This document shows, one piece after another, positions 25,336 to 33,307 of a DNA stretch of 64,000 nucleotides (position 1 is the stretch's first letter; each line of letters starts with the position of its first letter). The translations under genes were made by a program, and so were the position numbers. This stretch comes from Pseudorhizobium flavum (GTDB lineage: Bacteria > Pseudomonadota > Alphaproteobacteria > Rhizobiales > Rhizobiaceae). The notes under the pieces are model-generated. The model ran no database searches. It was not told where the DNA came from and saw nothing but the letters and a program-made list of their open reading frames with translations. The stretch is from assembly GCF_902502825.2 (NCBI RefSeq), contig NZ_LR723670.1, forward strand, positions 434,001-498,000, given 5' to 3'.

Positions 25336-25520
25336 AGAAGACATTAGTTTGGACGATGGCCGGCCTCTCGCTTGCGACGATTTGCGGTTTGGCTGGTCTT
25401 CATCACCTGTCCGCCTCTTTTGTCACGCTCACGGTATTCTTTAGCGTGCCGGCGCTCGCAGTTCTTTGCCTCGATGCTTCTTTCACGAGTCCGCCCCGAA
25501 AGAGGCCCACAGGTGAATGA
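25332..25520 (+). CDS. Small membrane protein
   Basis: A 62-residue protein with two hydrophobic segments (about 5-27 and 30-50) and a short basic tail (PPRKRPTGE). Its ATG overlaps the stop of the DotA/TraY-like gene (ATGA), so it is probably translated with it. The function is unknown; an accessory to the membrane protein upstream is plausible. Confidence 0.55.
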   Translation: MKKTLVWTMAGLSLATICGLAGLHHLSASFVTLTVFFSVPALAVLCLDASFTSPPRKRPTGE

Positions 25521-25524
25521 GCAA

Positions 25525-25542
25525 TCATGTACACTGACATGA
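25525..25542. repeat. Island palindrome, copy 2 (imperfect)
   Basis: TCATGTA-CACT-GACATGA lies between two convergent gene ends (25520 plus, 25554 minus). One base differs from the perfect form. Confidence 0.55.
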
Positions 25543-25553
25543 GGAGGGTGTTT

Positions 25554-25967
25554 CTACCGGCTCGCAGAAACGGGTTCGACAAAAGCCTGTGGTCGATGCC
25601 TCATCTCGTTGAAAGTGGTCTCTACGACACGCCACATTCCTGGCATCAGAACGGCATCCTTGACGGTTCGACCACCCTCGCCCAAGACCTCGTTGCCGCG
25701 TTGACGAAGCAAAATTAGCCTTACTTCGGTGCCCACCCGAATATTGCCCACATCCCACTGGGTCTTCAGACCGCCATGGTTCGTAAGCGGGCGAAAAATC
25801 GAGAACCGACCTTTTCCGTCGTTGGCATCTGTCCACGACGTGACCACAAGCTGACCATCGTCAGCCACGCCGCCCCAGAAGCCGCGCGCAGTGCGCGTGT
25901 TGACGCCTGCAGTTTGCAAGGCGTCGAGAAACTTTCCAAAGGGCGGAAGCTTCAAAGGTGCGCTCAT
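25554..25967 (-). CDS. Hypothetical protein
   Basis: A 137-residue protein with no family I recognise. The sequence (LPPFGKFLDALQ at the start, GFWGGVADDGQLVVTSW in the middle) suggests a small mixed alpha/beta fold with several strands. ATG 25967 is preceded by a good site, AGGAGAGACGA, which favours it over an upstream ATG at 25994. It stands alone, convergent with the mobilization operon. A 9-bp direct repeat lies 40 bases upstream. Confidence 0.55.
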   Translation of the reverse strand: MSAPLKLPPFGKFLDALQTAGVNTRTARGFWGGVADDGQLVVTSWTDANDGKGRFSIFRPLTNHGGLKTQWDVGNIRVGTEVRLILLRQRGNEVLGEGGRTVKDAVLMPGMWRVVETTFNEMRHRPQAFVEPVSASR

Positions 25968-26480
25968 TCGTCTCTCCTGCAAATGTATGGTCACTGAACT
26001 AATGCTATGTCTACGACATGTCTACGTCAACTCTATGCATGTTCTAGGTAATGTGGATACATTCCTCTCGTCGACTACAGCGAGTATGATGGCGGAAGCG
26101 GCAGAGATGTCAGTCTTCTTGTCGGGCCAGACCATGTGAGACGTTTCCGCCCGAAGAAACGCATCGCCTGCGTGAGGGCATCTCGGATGAGGGATTAACC
26201 GGCCATTAACTTCGCGATCGTAACCTGTCCCGGCCTCTCGATCCATTTTGCGCATCGTGGGCAGCAGATCATTTTTGAGGCGGGACTCGATCCCCTCATA
26301 CCGAAGCGCTGGCCGTTAATCTTTTCTTAGGAGATTAGCGATAGAACCCCCGTGTGCCAATTACAGGCGGCAACAACGGAGACAGTGCCCCATGACATCC
26401 AGCTTCTTCCTAATATGACCGGAAGCCGGTCGCGAAATGGTTCGCGCGGCAAATGGGGAAGAAGCCCGAGGAGATGGGGC
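25968..26480. other. 513-base intergenic region, promoter repeats only
   Basis: No convincing gene is seen between two divergent starts (25967 minus, 26481 plus). Close to the minus-strand gene is the direct repeat ATGTCTACG at 26007-26015 and 26018-26026, an 11-base period that puts both copies on one DNA face and suggests an operator. The remainder is featureless to my reading. Confidence 0.45.
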
Positions 26481-27059
26481 ATGGAAGGCATTGCAAACGC
26501 GCTTCAGGCAGCCGCGAAGCTGGAAGTCGTAACGCTTGCGGAGGGCGTCGAGCTGATCGTCGAGCGCGGTGAAAACGGCAAGGGTGACGTCATCTCTGCC
26601 GCGATCACGACGGACGCTTCTCCCAAGTATCTGTGGCAGAAGAAGTACCGTAATCGAAAATGGGCACTGAAGGGCATCACGCGAGCTATGGACAAGCTCG
26701 GGATCGAGATGCCGGCCGCTGAGGCGGCGGAGCATAGCTCTCACGCCGCAGTGAACTCCAGCAAGCCGGTCGTCGCGGTTGCCGGCGAAGTGGAAGAGGC
26801 TGCCAATGACAGCCCGTCGCTTCCCCCTTCGCCGCGCGGCTCGATGTGGGAGGTCATCCCCGTCGCGCACAAGCATCAGGCGAAGTTCACACGCCTCGAC
26901 CTCACCGTCACGGTGACGGTGCATCCGCAGGCGGATGATGCCTACCCCGTCGAGGTCCAGTGGAACGGGCCTACCTTGACGTCCAGCTTCGAGGACGAGC
27001 GCATCGCGAAAATGGAGGGTCGCAAGGTGGCCGAGATGCTCCTGGACTGGGCTGCGTAA
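26481..27059 (+). CDS. Hypothetical protein
   Basis: A 192-residue protein I do not recognise. The start at ATG 26481 follows GAGGAGATGGGGC. An N-terminal domain of about 75 residues (MEGIANALQAAAKLEVV then YLWQKKYRNRKWALKGITRAM) resembles small DNA- or protein-binding modules. A low-complexity linker (about 80-115, Ala/Ser/Pro-rich) and a C-terminal strand-rich domain follow. It stands alone upstream of the nuclease/OLD pair and is followed by a strong hairpin. Confidence 0.5.
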   Translation: MEGIANALQAAAKLEVVTLAEGVELIVERGENGKGDVISAAITTDASPKYLWQKKYRNRKWALKGITRAMDKLGIEMPAAEAAEHSSHAAVNSSKPVVAVAGEVEEAANDSPSLPPSPRGSMWEVIPVAHKHQAKFTRLDLTVTVTVHPQADDAYPVEVQWNGPTLTSSFEDERIAKMEGRKVAEMLLDWAA

Positions 27060-27075
27060 GCATTGGCATTGGTTG

Positions 27076-27108
27076 GATGTAAGGAGAGCTTTATGCTCTC
27101 TTTACATC
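27076..27108 (+). terminator. 14-bp hairpin after the gene at 26481-27059
   Basis: GATGTAAGGAGAGC (27076-27089) pairs with GCTCTCTTTACATC (27095-27108) with one G-U pair and a 5-base loop. It starts 16 bases after a stop codon, so a terminator is the simplest reading, but there is no T-run and a structured leader of the next operon is possible. Confidence 0.5.
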
Positions 27109-27125
27109 GCCGCGCTCATAGTAAG

Positions 27126-27187
27126 GTACCACTGAGTACCACTTGATCTCTTGCCCCGGGCGAGAGAATCAAAGACGTTTGACGTCT
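27126..27187. repeat. Nested repeats upstream of the nuclease/OLD pair
   Basis: GTACCACT occurs twice with a 10-base period (27126-27133, 27136-27143). An imperfect inverted repeat follows (CTTGATCTCTTGCCC at 27142-27156 against GGGCGAGAGAATCAAAG at 27158-27174), then AGACGT-TTG-ACGTCT (27173-27187). Such density before a nuclease gene suggests an operator or a structured RNA. Confidence 0.45.
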
Positions 27188-27251
27188 AGTGCTGCTGCGG
27201 GACGTTGCCGAAACATTTCATATTCCTCCGCAGTACTAGCAGGGGATGGAC

Positions 27252-27875
27252 ATGACCTTCGACAATGCAATGCAGGCGGCCGCGCGCGCAGCGGACTCGG
27301 CCGTGTGGAAGACCGTCGAAAAATTCCGCGGCGGTGGAGTGTTCGATGAACCCGAGATCAGCACTTACCTAATCAGCCAGCTTGATTCCGAGATGACCGG
27401 GCGGATAGGCGGGCTCTCCTGGTCGAGCACCATCCTGCGAAATGGGAAGGGTAAGGCCGGCGAAGAAAAACAGGTGGGAGCGGACATCCTCTTGCACGTC
27501 TCACTGGAGACCCCAACCGACAAGTATTCGAAGGGGGTTCTGATTCAAGCCAAGAAGGCGGAGCCCTACCAGCCTGTGCCAAAGGCAGTGCTGGATGAAC
27601 TAAATGATCAGTGCCGGAAGATGCTGAGCCATAGCCCGAGCGCCTTCGTCATGAGCTACTCTACGACTGGCTTTCGCACCGGCTCGGCTACCCGGTTTTC
27701 GGGCACCCAAAGTCGCGATATTCACCGCGTGTGCACGTGGACATCATATCGATTCTTCCTAGAACTTTTTCGCTGCCCGGTTGGCGATCCACGGATCACT
27801 AGCGGACGGGTGAAGGAATTACCCGTGCCCAATGTTATTCACTTGGCCGCGGAAGGTCGGCTAGGCCCCGGATAG
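27252..27875 (+). CDS. Putative PD-(D/E)XK-type nuclease
   Basis: A protein of about 207 residues. GADILLHVSL (Asp) followed about 18 residues later by GVLIQAKK forms a D...QxK pair of the PD-(D/E)XK nuclease fold, with an upstream acidic helix (DEPEISTYLISQL) where the conserved Glu would be. The glutamine in place of Glu/Asp occurs in some restriction-type members. ATG 27252 is 6 bases after GGGG; ATG 27246 is too close. It lies 88 bases before the OLD gene on the same strand, suggesting a two-gene defence unit. The family is unassigned. Confidence 0.55.
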   Translation: MTFDNAMQAAARAADSAVWKTVEKFRGGGVFDEPEISTYLISQLDSEMTGRIGGLSWSSTILRNGKGKAGEEKQVGADILLHVSLETPTDKYSKGVLIQAKKAEPYQPVPKAVLDELNDQCRKMLSHSPSAFVMSYSTTGFRTGSATRFSGTQSRDIHRVCTWTSYRFFLELFRCPVGDPRITSGRVKELPVPNVIHLAAEGRLGPG

Positions 27876-27963
27876 CAGGCGTCGCGGGATGGCATCCGTT
27901 ACAACGTTTTGCCCTGGCTCTTAGTGCTGATGGGGTGGACCAACTACGTTTGGGGGGGGGACT

Positions 27964-29958
27964 ATGCAGCTTGAACGCGCGCATATTAGAAACTTCAGAT
28001 CATTGCGGGATGTCGAGGTCGAGTTCGGGAGCCATACTGCGCTCATCGGAGGCAATGGAGCAGGAAAGTCATCGATACTGAGAGCTATCGAGAAGTTCTA
28101 TGCGACCTCCAAGACATGCGAGCCAGATGACTATTTCGGGCGGCAACAGGAAAACCCGATCGAGATCGAACTGACCTTCAAAGACCTGACCGAGCAAGAG
28201 CAAGCGTCCTTTGGTGATCGTGTCCGGGACGGCCGGTTGGCGGTGAAACGCATCTTCGATGGCGGTCCTGGTAGTGGCCGCTATCATGGCCTGGTGCCTC
28301 AGTGCGCGGATTTTGTTGCCGTGCGTGGGCAGCCGAATGCTACCGCCAAGAGAGAAGCCTATCGGGCACTACGTGAGAATAATCCCGCCTATTCCGACTT
28401 GCCCGCAGCGAGCAGCGCGAATGCGGTCGACCAGGCTCTAACCGAATGGGAGACAAATAATCCTGACCAACTTCAGTTGTTGCTGGACGACGGACAATTC
28501 TTCGGATTTCAGAACAACAGCAGGGGGAAGCTGCAACGCCATACCAGTTTTGTCTTCATACCGGCGGTTCGAGACGCGTCGGCGGACGCTGCCGACGGCA
28601 AGGGAAGCGTTATCGGTCGTCTGCTTGAACTCCTCGTCCGGAGCCAAATCCTCCAACGTCCGGACGTCCAGCAGTTCAAGCTGGAAATGACGCAACGATA
28701 CCAGCAACTCGTCGCGCCAGAGAATATGCCGGAACTCGGAGCGTTGGCGGGAACGCTGACCACCGACCTCAGGGGACTGTACCGGGATGCAGAGGTCGAA
28801 CTGGCTTGGCGAGATGTGGGTGATATTCCCGTACCGCTTCCGTTGGCGGAGGTTGCCCTGAAGGACGACGGGTTTGGCGGACCTGTAGATCGCCAGGGGC
28901 ACGGGCTGCAACGCGCGTTTATCTTCACCATACTCCAGCACCTTGCGAGAACAGCCGCAGCAGATACGCCGAGCGAGGCAGATGAGGTAGTGCCGGCAGA
29001 GCCACAGGCACCCGCACTGATTTTGGCCATAGAGGAACCCGAGCTTTATCAGCACCCGACGAAGCAACGTCACTTCGCTGAGGTGCTCCGCAAGTTGAGC
29101 AACGGCACGTTGCCAGGGGTTCAGGGGCACACTCAGGTGATCTTTGGTTCGCACTCCCCCATGTTCGTTTCGATGGGCAAGCCAGATGAACTACGCCTAA
29201 TACGTCGCACGGTCTGCGAGGAGAGTGACTTCAAGGAGTGTTCACTCCAGGCGCTGGACTTGAATACCGTGGCAAGGAAGCTGGAAGCTGGGTGGAGCAA
29301 AGAGCCCGGCACGTACAGCGCCCAGACACTCGCTCCGCGACTTCACATCCTGGGAACAGAGTTGGCAGAAGGGTTCTTCGCCAACGGTGTTGTGCTGGTT
29401 GAAGGGCGCAGCGACAAAGCAGCCCTGACTGCAGTGGCACGATTGATGGGCCTGAACTTCGAGGCAGCAGGTATCGCCATCCTGTCAGCGGAAGGAAAAG
29501 GCAATCTGGACCGTCCGCTTGTTGTGTTTCGCGAGCTGGGGATTCCAGCCTTCGTGCTCTGGGATTGCGACATGAACAAAAATCTAGGCGACCGGAAGCC
29601 TGACATCAATCTTGCCCTCGCTAGACTTGCCAATCCTGGAGAGGAGACCAATGCTGCGCCAGAGACAGATCATGTAGGCGAGAGCTATGCCCACTTCTCC
29701 GAAAATCTGGAGAGGAAGATCAAGGAGGAACTGACGCCGGAAGTACACGGATCGTGTCTTGCGGCGGCCTGTGAACCGTTCGGCATCTCACCGAGCAATG
29801 AAACGCAGAAGATACCTGAAGTCATGTTCGAGACGCTCAGGCTCGCCAGAGAGGCCGGACGTGAGTGCGAGACGCTAAAGCAGATCGTTCAGGCGATCTG
29901 GCTATATCTCCAGCACGAAGATGTTTCAGCTGAGGCGGCTGCGGCCGCTACGGCGTAG
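27964..29958 (+). CDS. OLD-family ATP-dependent nuclease (ABC-type ATPase plus TOPRIM)
   Basis: A 664-residue protein. The N-terminal ABC-like ATPase has FRSLRDVEV, Walker A GGNGAGKSS near residue 30, and Walker B LILAIEEPELYQHP. The C-terminal TOPRIM nuclease has VLVEGRSDKAAL (Glu) and DCDMNK (Asp-x-Asp). OLD proteins include phage-exclusion factors and GajA of Gabija, but no UvrD-like partner (GajB) follows. The preceding gene is a putative nuclease instead. The next gene, a C5 methylase, is convergent. I infer an antiphage role; its trigger is unknown. Confidence 0.83.
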   Translation: MQLERAHIRNFRSLRDVEVEFGSHTALIGGNGAGKSSILRAIEKFYATSKTCEPDDYFGRQQENPIEIELTFKDLTEQEQASFGDRVRDGRLAVKRIFDGGPGSGRYHGLVPQCADFVAVRGQPNATAKREAYRALRENNPAYSDLPAASSANAVDQALTEWETNNPDQLQLLLDDGQFFGFQNNSRGKLQRHTSFVFIPAVRDASADAADGKGSVIGRLLELLVRSQILQRPDVQQFKLEMTQRYQQLVAPENMPELGALAGTLTTDLRGLYRDAEVELAWRDVGDIPVPLPLAEVALKDDGFGGPVDRQGHGLQRAFIFTILQHLARTAAADTPSEADEVVPAEPQAPALILAIEEPELYQHPTKQRHFAEVLRKLSNGTLPGVQGHTQVIFGSHSPMFVSMGKPDELRLIRRTVCEESDFKECSLQALDLNTVARKLEAGWSKEPGTYSAQTLAPRLHILGTELAEGFFANGVVLVEGRSDKAALTAVARLMGLNFEAAGIAILSAEGKGNLDRPLVVFRELGIPAFVLWDCDMNKNLGDRKPDINLALARLANPGEETNAAPETDHVGESYAHFSENLERKIKEELTPEVHGSCLAAACEPFGISPSNETQKIPEVMFETLRLAREAGRECETLKQIVQAIWLYLQHEDVSAEAAAAATA

Positions 29959-30013
29959 TATCGCTCGGACATACCGTACATCTTCACTTTGAGGCAGCGT
30001 GGGCGCGAGTTAA

Positions 30014-30047
30014 TGAGAGTGTCATGTATGCGTACATGACACTCTCA
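30014..30047. repeat. Perfect 15-bp palindromic hairpin (island palindrome, copy 3)
   Basis: TGAGAGTGTCATGTA (30014-30028) and TACATGACACTCTCA (30033-30047) are exact inverted repeats with a TGCG loop. It lies between two convergent gene ends (29958 plus, 30063 minus), so it may terminate transcription from both sides, though there is no T-run. Its core TCATGTA-N4-TACATGA recurs elsewhere in the island. Confidence 0.7.
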
Positions 30048-30062
30048 GCGCTCGGACGAGGG

Positions 30063-31472
30063 TTATGTCCCCCAGCTTTCAGTTTCGTAGGGGCTGATCT
30101 CTGCATATGCTTCTGAGGGGCCGTCATCCGGGGTCGCGCCATTGACCAAGTGATAGTCGCTCGACCTGACGCCGCTCATAAGCTCTGTGAGGTCTACCGT
30201 CTGGGTTTGATCATCCCGGCGACGGTCCCTGTGATCCACAGTTTCAGCATTTCGTAAGAGGTAGCGGCGATAGCGCCCGATAGAAGTCGCCAGGTTGGAT
30301 TTTGTCTGCCTCCCCAGCTGTTCGAACTCCGGCGACGATCTGAGAGCAGCCAGTTCCAGTGCCTCGTTAGAGAACGTGCGTCCTCGTAGGAGACGCCGAG
30401 CCCTGCGGACGTAGGAGACCTCGTTCCGGGCATCTCGAACCGAGAGGCCTTCGTTTTGGCGGAGCCAGTGGTGGAAACCACCCTCGACCTCCGGCGTCGA
30501 CCTGGCCAAATGCCGGTCGAGAAGAACCTGACCGATGATCTTGGCCGTGGGCGCTGGTACGCCATTGGCGATCATCTGCCTAATCTCCCTTTTGGATAGA
30601 CGACCGTCCTTGTCGCGGACCCACTTCCAATCAGGAGGGAAGCCCTGAATTTCTTGTATCTGACGAAGTGACGGCTGAACGACTAGGTTGGCAGGCATTG
30701 GGTCTGCAGGGTGAGGAGCAGACAGATAAGCGTCTGTTGCAGGTTCCGAGGAAGTCCGGGTCACGGTAGGGAGGGGTTCATCGATTGTCCGGACTCCTCT
30801 ACCGCCCTTGAAAGGACGGCTGTAGAGGTGGCCGTTAACGATCAGGTTGAAGTCCTCGAATCTACCTTTCGCACCGAGAGCAAAGTAGCCGCCCCGGTGC
30901 CGGCTGCCGTAAAAATACTTTCGAAGGGTCATGCGCTCTGCCGCCCGAGCTGTATGAACCGCACCTTCTATGAAGCCATCGATTTCGCCAAGCCTGCCGA
31001 CCACTATCGCCCTGTGTCTGGCCTGTGGAACACCATAGAAGGAGCAGTCAATCTTGGTCTCTGATATGCCATATCCCGCACGTTTGAGTATCGCTCTCGC
31101 TTCCTTCCACGTCTTCGACGTCAGCGCCCGAGGGACGTTCTCCATCAGGAACCACTCGGGTCTGACGGCGGCAATGACGACCGCGTAAGCGAGCGTCAGT
31201 TCAGCGTTTGCACCTTCGACGCCCTTCCCTGCGGTGCTGTAGTCCTGGCACGGCGGTCCGCCGCAAATGACGTCAGGAGCCAAACTCATGATCGTTGGTA
31301 TGACCGAGAGAGGCCTGGACAGATCAGCCTCCTCAGCATGAGGACCGACATTGTGAAGGTAATTGGCAACCGCTGCGGGAGAAACGTCATACGCTTTGAC
31401 TATCTTGATACCGGCTGCCGCCAAACCGCGGGACATACCACCCGCACCACAAAAGAGCTCCACTGCCCGCAC
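30063..31472 (-). CDS. DNA (cytosine-5-)-methyltransferase with long C-terminal extension
   Basis: A 469-residue protein. Methylase motifs are VELFCGAGGMSRGL, catalytic Cys75 in GGPPCQDYS, MENVPRAL and QARHRAIVVGR; the closing motif lies near residue 310 (TAKIIGQVLL). The remaining 150 residues are a basic extension I do not recognise. It is unlike the dcm gene at 20008-21276 and has no obvious nuclease partner, so it may be an orphan methylase protecting the element, or pair with the nuclease at 27252-27875. The target sequence cannot be read from the protein. Confidence 0.85.
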   Translation of the reverse strand: MRAVELFCGAGGMSRGLAAAGIKIVKAYDVSPAAVANYLHNVGPHAEEADLSRPLSVIPTIMSLAPDVICGGPPCQDYSTAGKGVEGANAELTLAYAVVIAAVRPEWFLMENVPRALTSKTWKEARAILKRAGYGISETKIDCSFYGVPQARHRAIVVGRLGEIDGFIEGAVHTARAAERMTLRKYFYGSRHRGGYFALGAKGRFEDFNLIVNGHLYSRPFKGGRGVRTIDEPLPTVTRTSSEPATDAYLSAPHPADPMPANLVVQPSLRQIQEIQGFPPDWKWVRDKDGRLSKREIRQMIANGVPAPTAKIIGQVLLDRHLARSTPEVEGGFHHWLRQNEGLSVRDARNEVSYVRRARRLLRGRTFSNEALELAALRSSPEFEQLGRQTKSNLATSIGRYRRYLLRNAETVDHRDRRRDDQTQTVDLTELMSGVRSSDYHLVNGATPDDGPSEAYAEISPYETESWGT

Positions 31473-31554
31473 CTGAAACCTCCAGACTTACACGATACTC
31501 GCCGTCGCGAGCGTGCCCTCCAATCCGTTACAAATCTGAGAATGCTCGCCGGCA

Positions 31555-31806
31555 TTAAATTGTCGCAGAGTCCGCCCATTCGCGCCGCCGCTCGGCATCT
31601 TCGATGCCAACGATCAGGTTCCAGGCGCGATCCAGATGATGCTCCGCCTGATCAAGCTCGCGGCCCACGGTCTGTCCGGAACTGGTGCCGAGGTTGTCGA
31701 ACCCAATGGCCGCCGCGCGGATGTTGTTTCGCAGCTGATGGCACTTTACAGCTGTAAGCGGAAATCGTTCTCGAGGGATGTCCAGAAATCGTTGAGGCTC
31801 CTTCAT
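31555..31806 (-). CDS. Small hypothetical protein
   Basis: An 83-residue, mostly helical protein (KEPQRFLDIPRERFPL, then HQLRNNIRAAAIGFDNL). The helix HQLRNNI superficially resembles a kinase dimerisation helix, but no kinase domain follows. AGG lies 9 bases before ATG 31806. It is upstream of the methylase gene and on the same strand. Function unknown. Confidence 0.45.
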   Translation of the reverse strand: MKEPQRFLDIPRERFPLTAVKCHQLRNNIRAAAIGFDNLGTSSGQTVGRELDQAEHHLDRAWNLIVGIEDAERRREWADSATI

Positions 31807-31915
31807 GCTTCGGCACCTATGCACATGTTCGGCATCAGGCCTCCGGTTTCGAAGGCCTCATCGTTCCTCCCGCGCCTGCAGGTCCACGTCGCGGATACGG
31901 TTGTTGCTCCCATCG

Positions 31916-32227
31916 CTATAGCTCCACCCGGTTCTGCCGACCTGCGTCTGCCAAGGCCTCCTCCTGTTCAATTTCGGCCAGGGCGATATCCCAGTCGGTC
32001 AACCACTTTTTCTTGCGGTACTCCCTGTTGATCTTCCTGACGATCTGCCTCTGGGACGCATCAAGCCGTAGCCACGCCCCCTTCTCGTCCCCGGCATAGC
32101 TTGGGTTGGTTTTCTCAAGAGCACCCAGTGCTAGGCCCAACGTTATGCGCTCGGTTGTAGAGCCGGGTACATCGCCGACAGCAATCTCGCCGCGCTTCAC
32201 CTGCCCAATCCTCTCCATTACATTCAT
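31916..32227 (-). CDS. Small hypothetical protein
   Basis: A 103-residue charged, helical protein (MERIGQVKRGEIAVGDV, then LRLDASQRQIVRKINREYRK) that I do not recognise. The site GGAGGATGC before ATG 32227 is strong and fixes the start; an upstream ATG at 32266 lacks one. It lies in the same-strand series between the replication protein and the methylase. The basic, helical C-terminal half could bind nucleic acid. Confidence 0.5.
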   Translation of the reverse strand: MNVMERIGQVKRGEIAVGDVPGSTTERITLGLALGALEKTNPSYAGDEKGAWLRLDASQRQIVRKINREYRKKKWLTDWDIALAEIEQEEALADAGRQNRVEL

Positions 32228-32654
32228 GCATCCTCCACAGCCTGAGTGCAGGCATGGCTTCGCCATTCGCGACGAAGCACATCACGTTGATCTTGTTCCC
32301 GTCTTCAGGGGCTATTGTCGGAGGTGCGAGCTTTCATGCACCGCCGCCACATCCAAAGTGTTGGAGCGTTCAGGGCCGGTTGCAAGACAAAAAATCGATC
32401 GGCGGCGAAGTTTTTCAGCCGCGCCAGCCAAACGCCCCGTGTCTGCCTCGGCAGCTTCTCTTCTGCCGCCATCTGGTTCTGCAGAGCCGAATGGCAGTCA
32501 GCGAAGCCAGAATGGCGCATAGCAACTGGCCGCCAGCTTCGACCATGTCTGGAGCCTTGATCGCAAGGGCATGCAGAGCAGCGAAGCTCAACAGCGCCGT
32601 CGGAATGGTGATGATGCGGAGAAGAGGCATGGGATATTTCTCGTCGAAGGAGGT
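32228..32654. other. Region with one weak small membrane-protein candidate
   Basis: These 427 bases hold no firm gene. On the minus strand, ATG 32630 opens a 71-codon frame ending at 32415 (MPLLRIITIPTALLSFAALH, then a second hydrophobic stretch around LLCAILASLTAI). It would be a two-helix membrane protein 24 bases after the broken gene at 32655-33304, but there is no good ribosome site, so I do not call it as a gene. The overlapping plus-strand frame (32254-32787) has noncoding-like composition. Confidence 0.35.
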
Positions 32655-33304
32655 TCAGGAGTTCTGGAACCGGCGAAAGGCCTGGATGCCATCCCGTTCA
32701 AGCTCGCGTCTCATTTCATCTGCGGCACCGGGAAGCCGTGAGCGGCGGAGCAACCGTCTGACTGAGGTTGTCTTTTCTATCCGATAGATCGATGCGAGGT
32801 ATCCGTTGAGCTGGCCTACGGCATCCCGATCTGCAAACTCCTCAACCAGAAGATTGTAGGTCAGGCCTTGAAAGGTGGTGCAGGTAATCGGCACGCTGAT
32901 CCCTCGACGCTGTTTTCGTTGATCAAACATACCCCATCCCGCCAATCGAGCCCAGGGAGAGACGCGGCATGGTTGCATCGTCCCGGACGAACTCCTGGTG
33001 GAAAGGATAGAATTTGACCTTGTGTAAAACAGGGAGCTCCTCGTTCGATGCCGGCCGCCAGCCGGGTTTCGAACCACGCGTAGCGTGCACTGATGTTCCT
33101 CGTCCCGATGATCAAGAAAGGCCGCCGTTGCCAGGCGGAAGTCATCCGAAGGACCGGAACCAGGCTGGAGGACGCATAGGCGTTGGCGAAACGGGAACGG
33201 TGGCAGACTCGCCGGAATCCGGATTTAGACCAATAAACAGTTTGATCCACTGATCGTCGTGCCGGCCCGACCAGCGGAGGTGCGTTAGGCACGTGCAACA
33301 GCAT
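32655..33304 (-). pseudogene. Hypothetical protein gene, probable single-base frameshift
   Basis: Two overlapping minus-strand frames appear to be one gene. The first runs from ATG 33304 through LIIGTRNISARYAWFETRL to LINENSVEG. The second takes over near 32901-32903 and continues ISVPITCTTFQGLTYNLLVE to RRFQNS at 32655. One extra G in the GGG run would join them into a protein of about 216 residues. It starts 3 bases after the replication-protein gene. I do not recognise the family. The break may be real decay or a homopolymer error. Confidence 0.5.
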
Positions 33305-33307
33305 CGT

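Noticed and set aside
27964..29958. Gabija assignment for the OLD gene
   Set aside because: No UvrD/Rep-type helicase follows; the next gene is a convergent methylase.
32254..32787. Plus-strand 177-codon frame opposite the broken island gene
   Set aside because: Composition (Ser/Arg/Pro-rich without hydrophobic pattern) and overlap with better minus-strand candidates.
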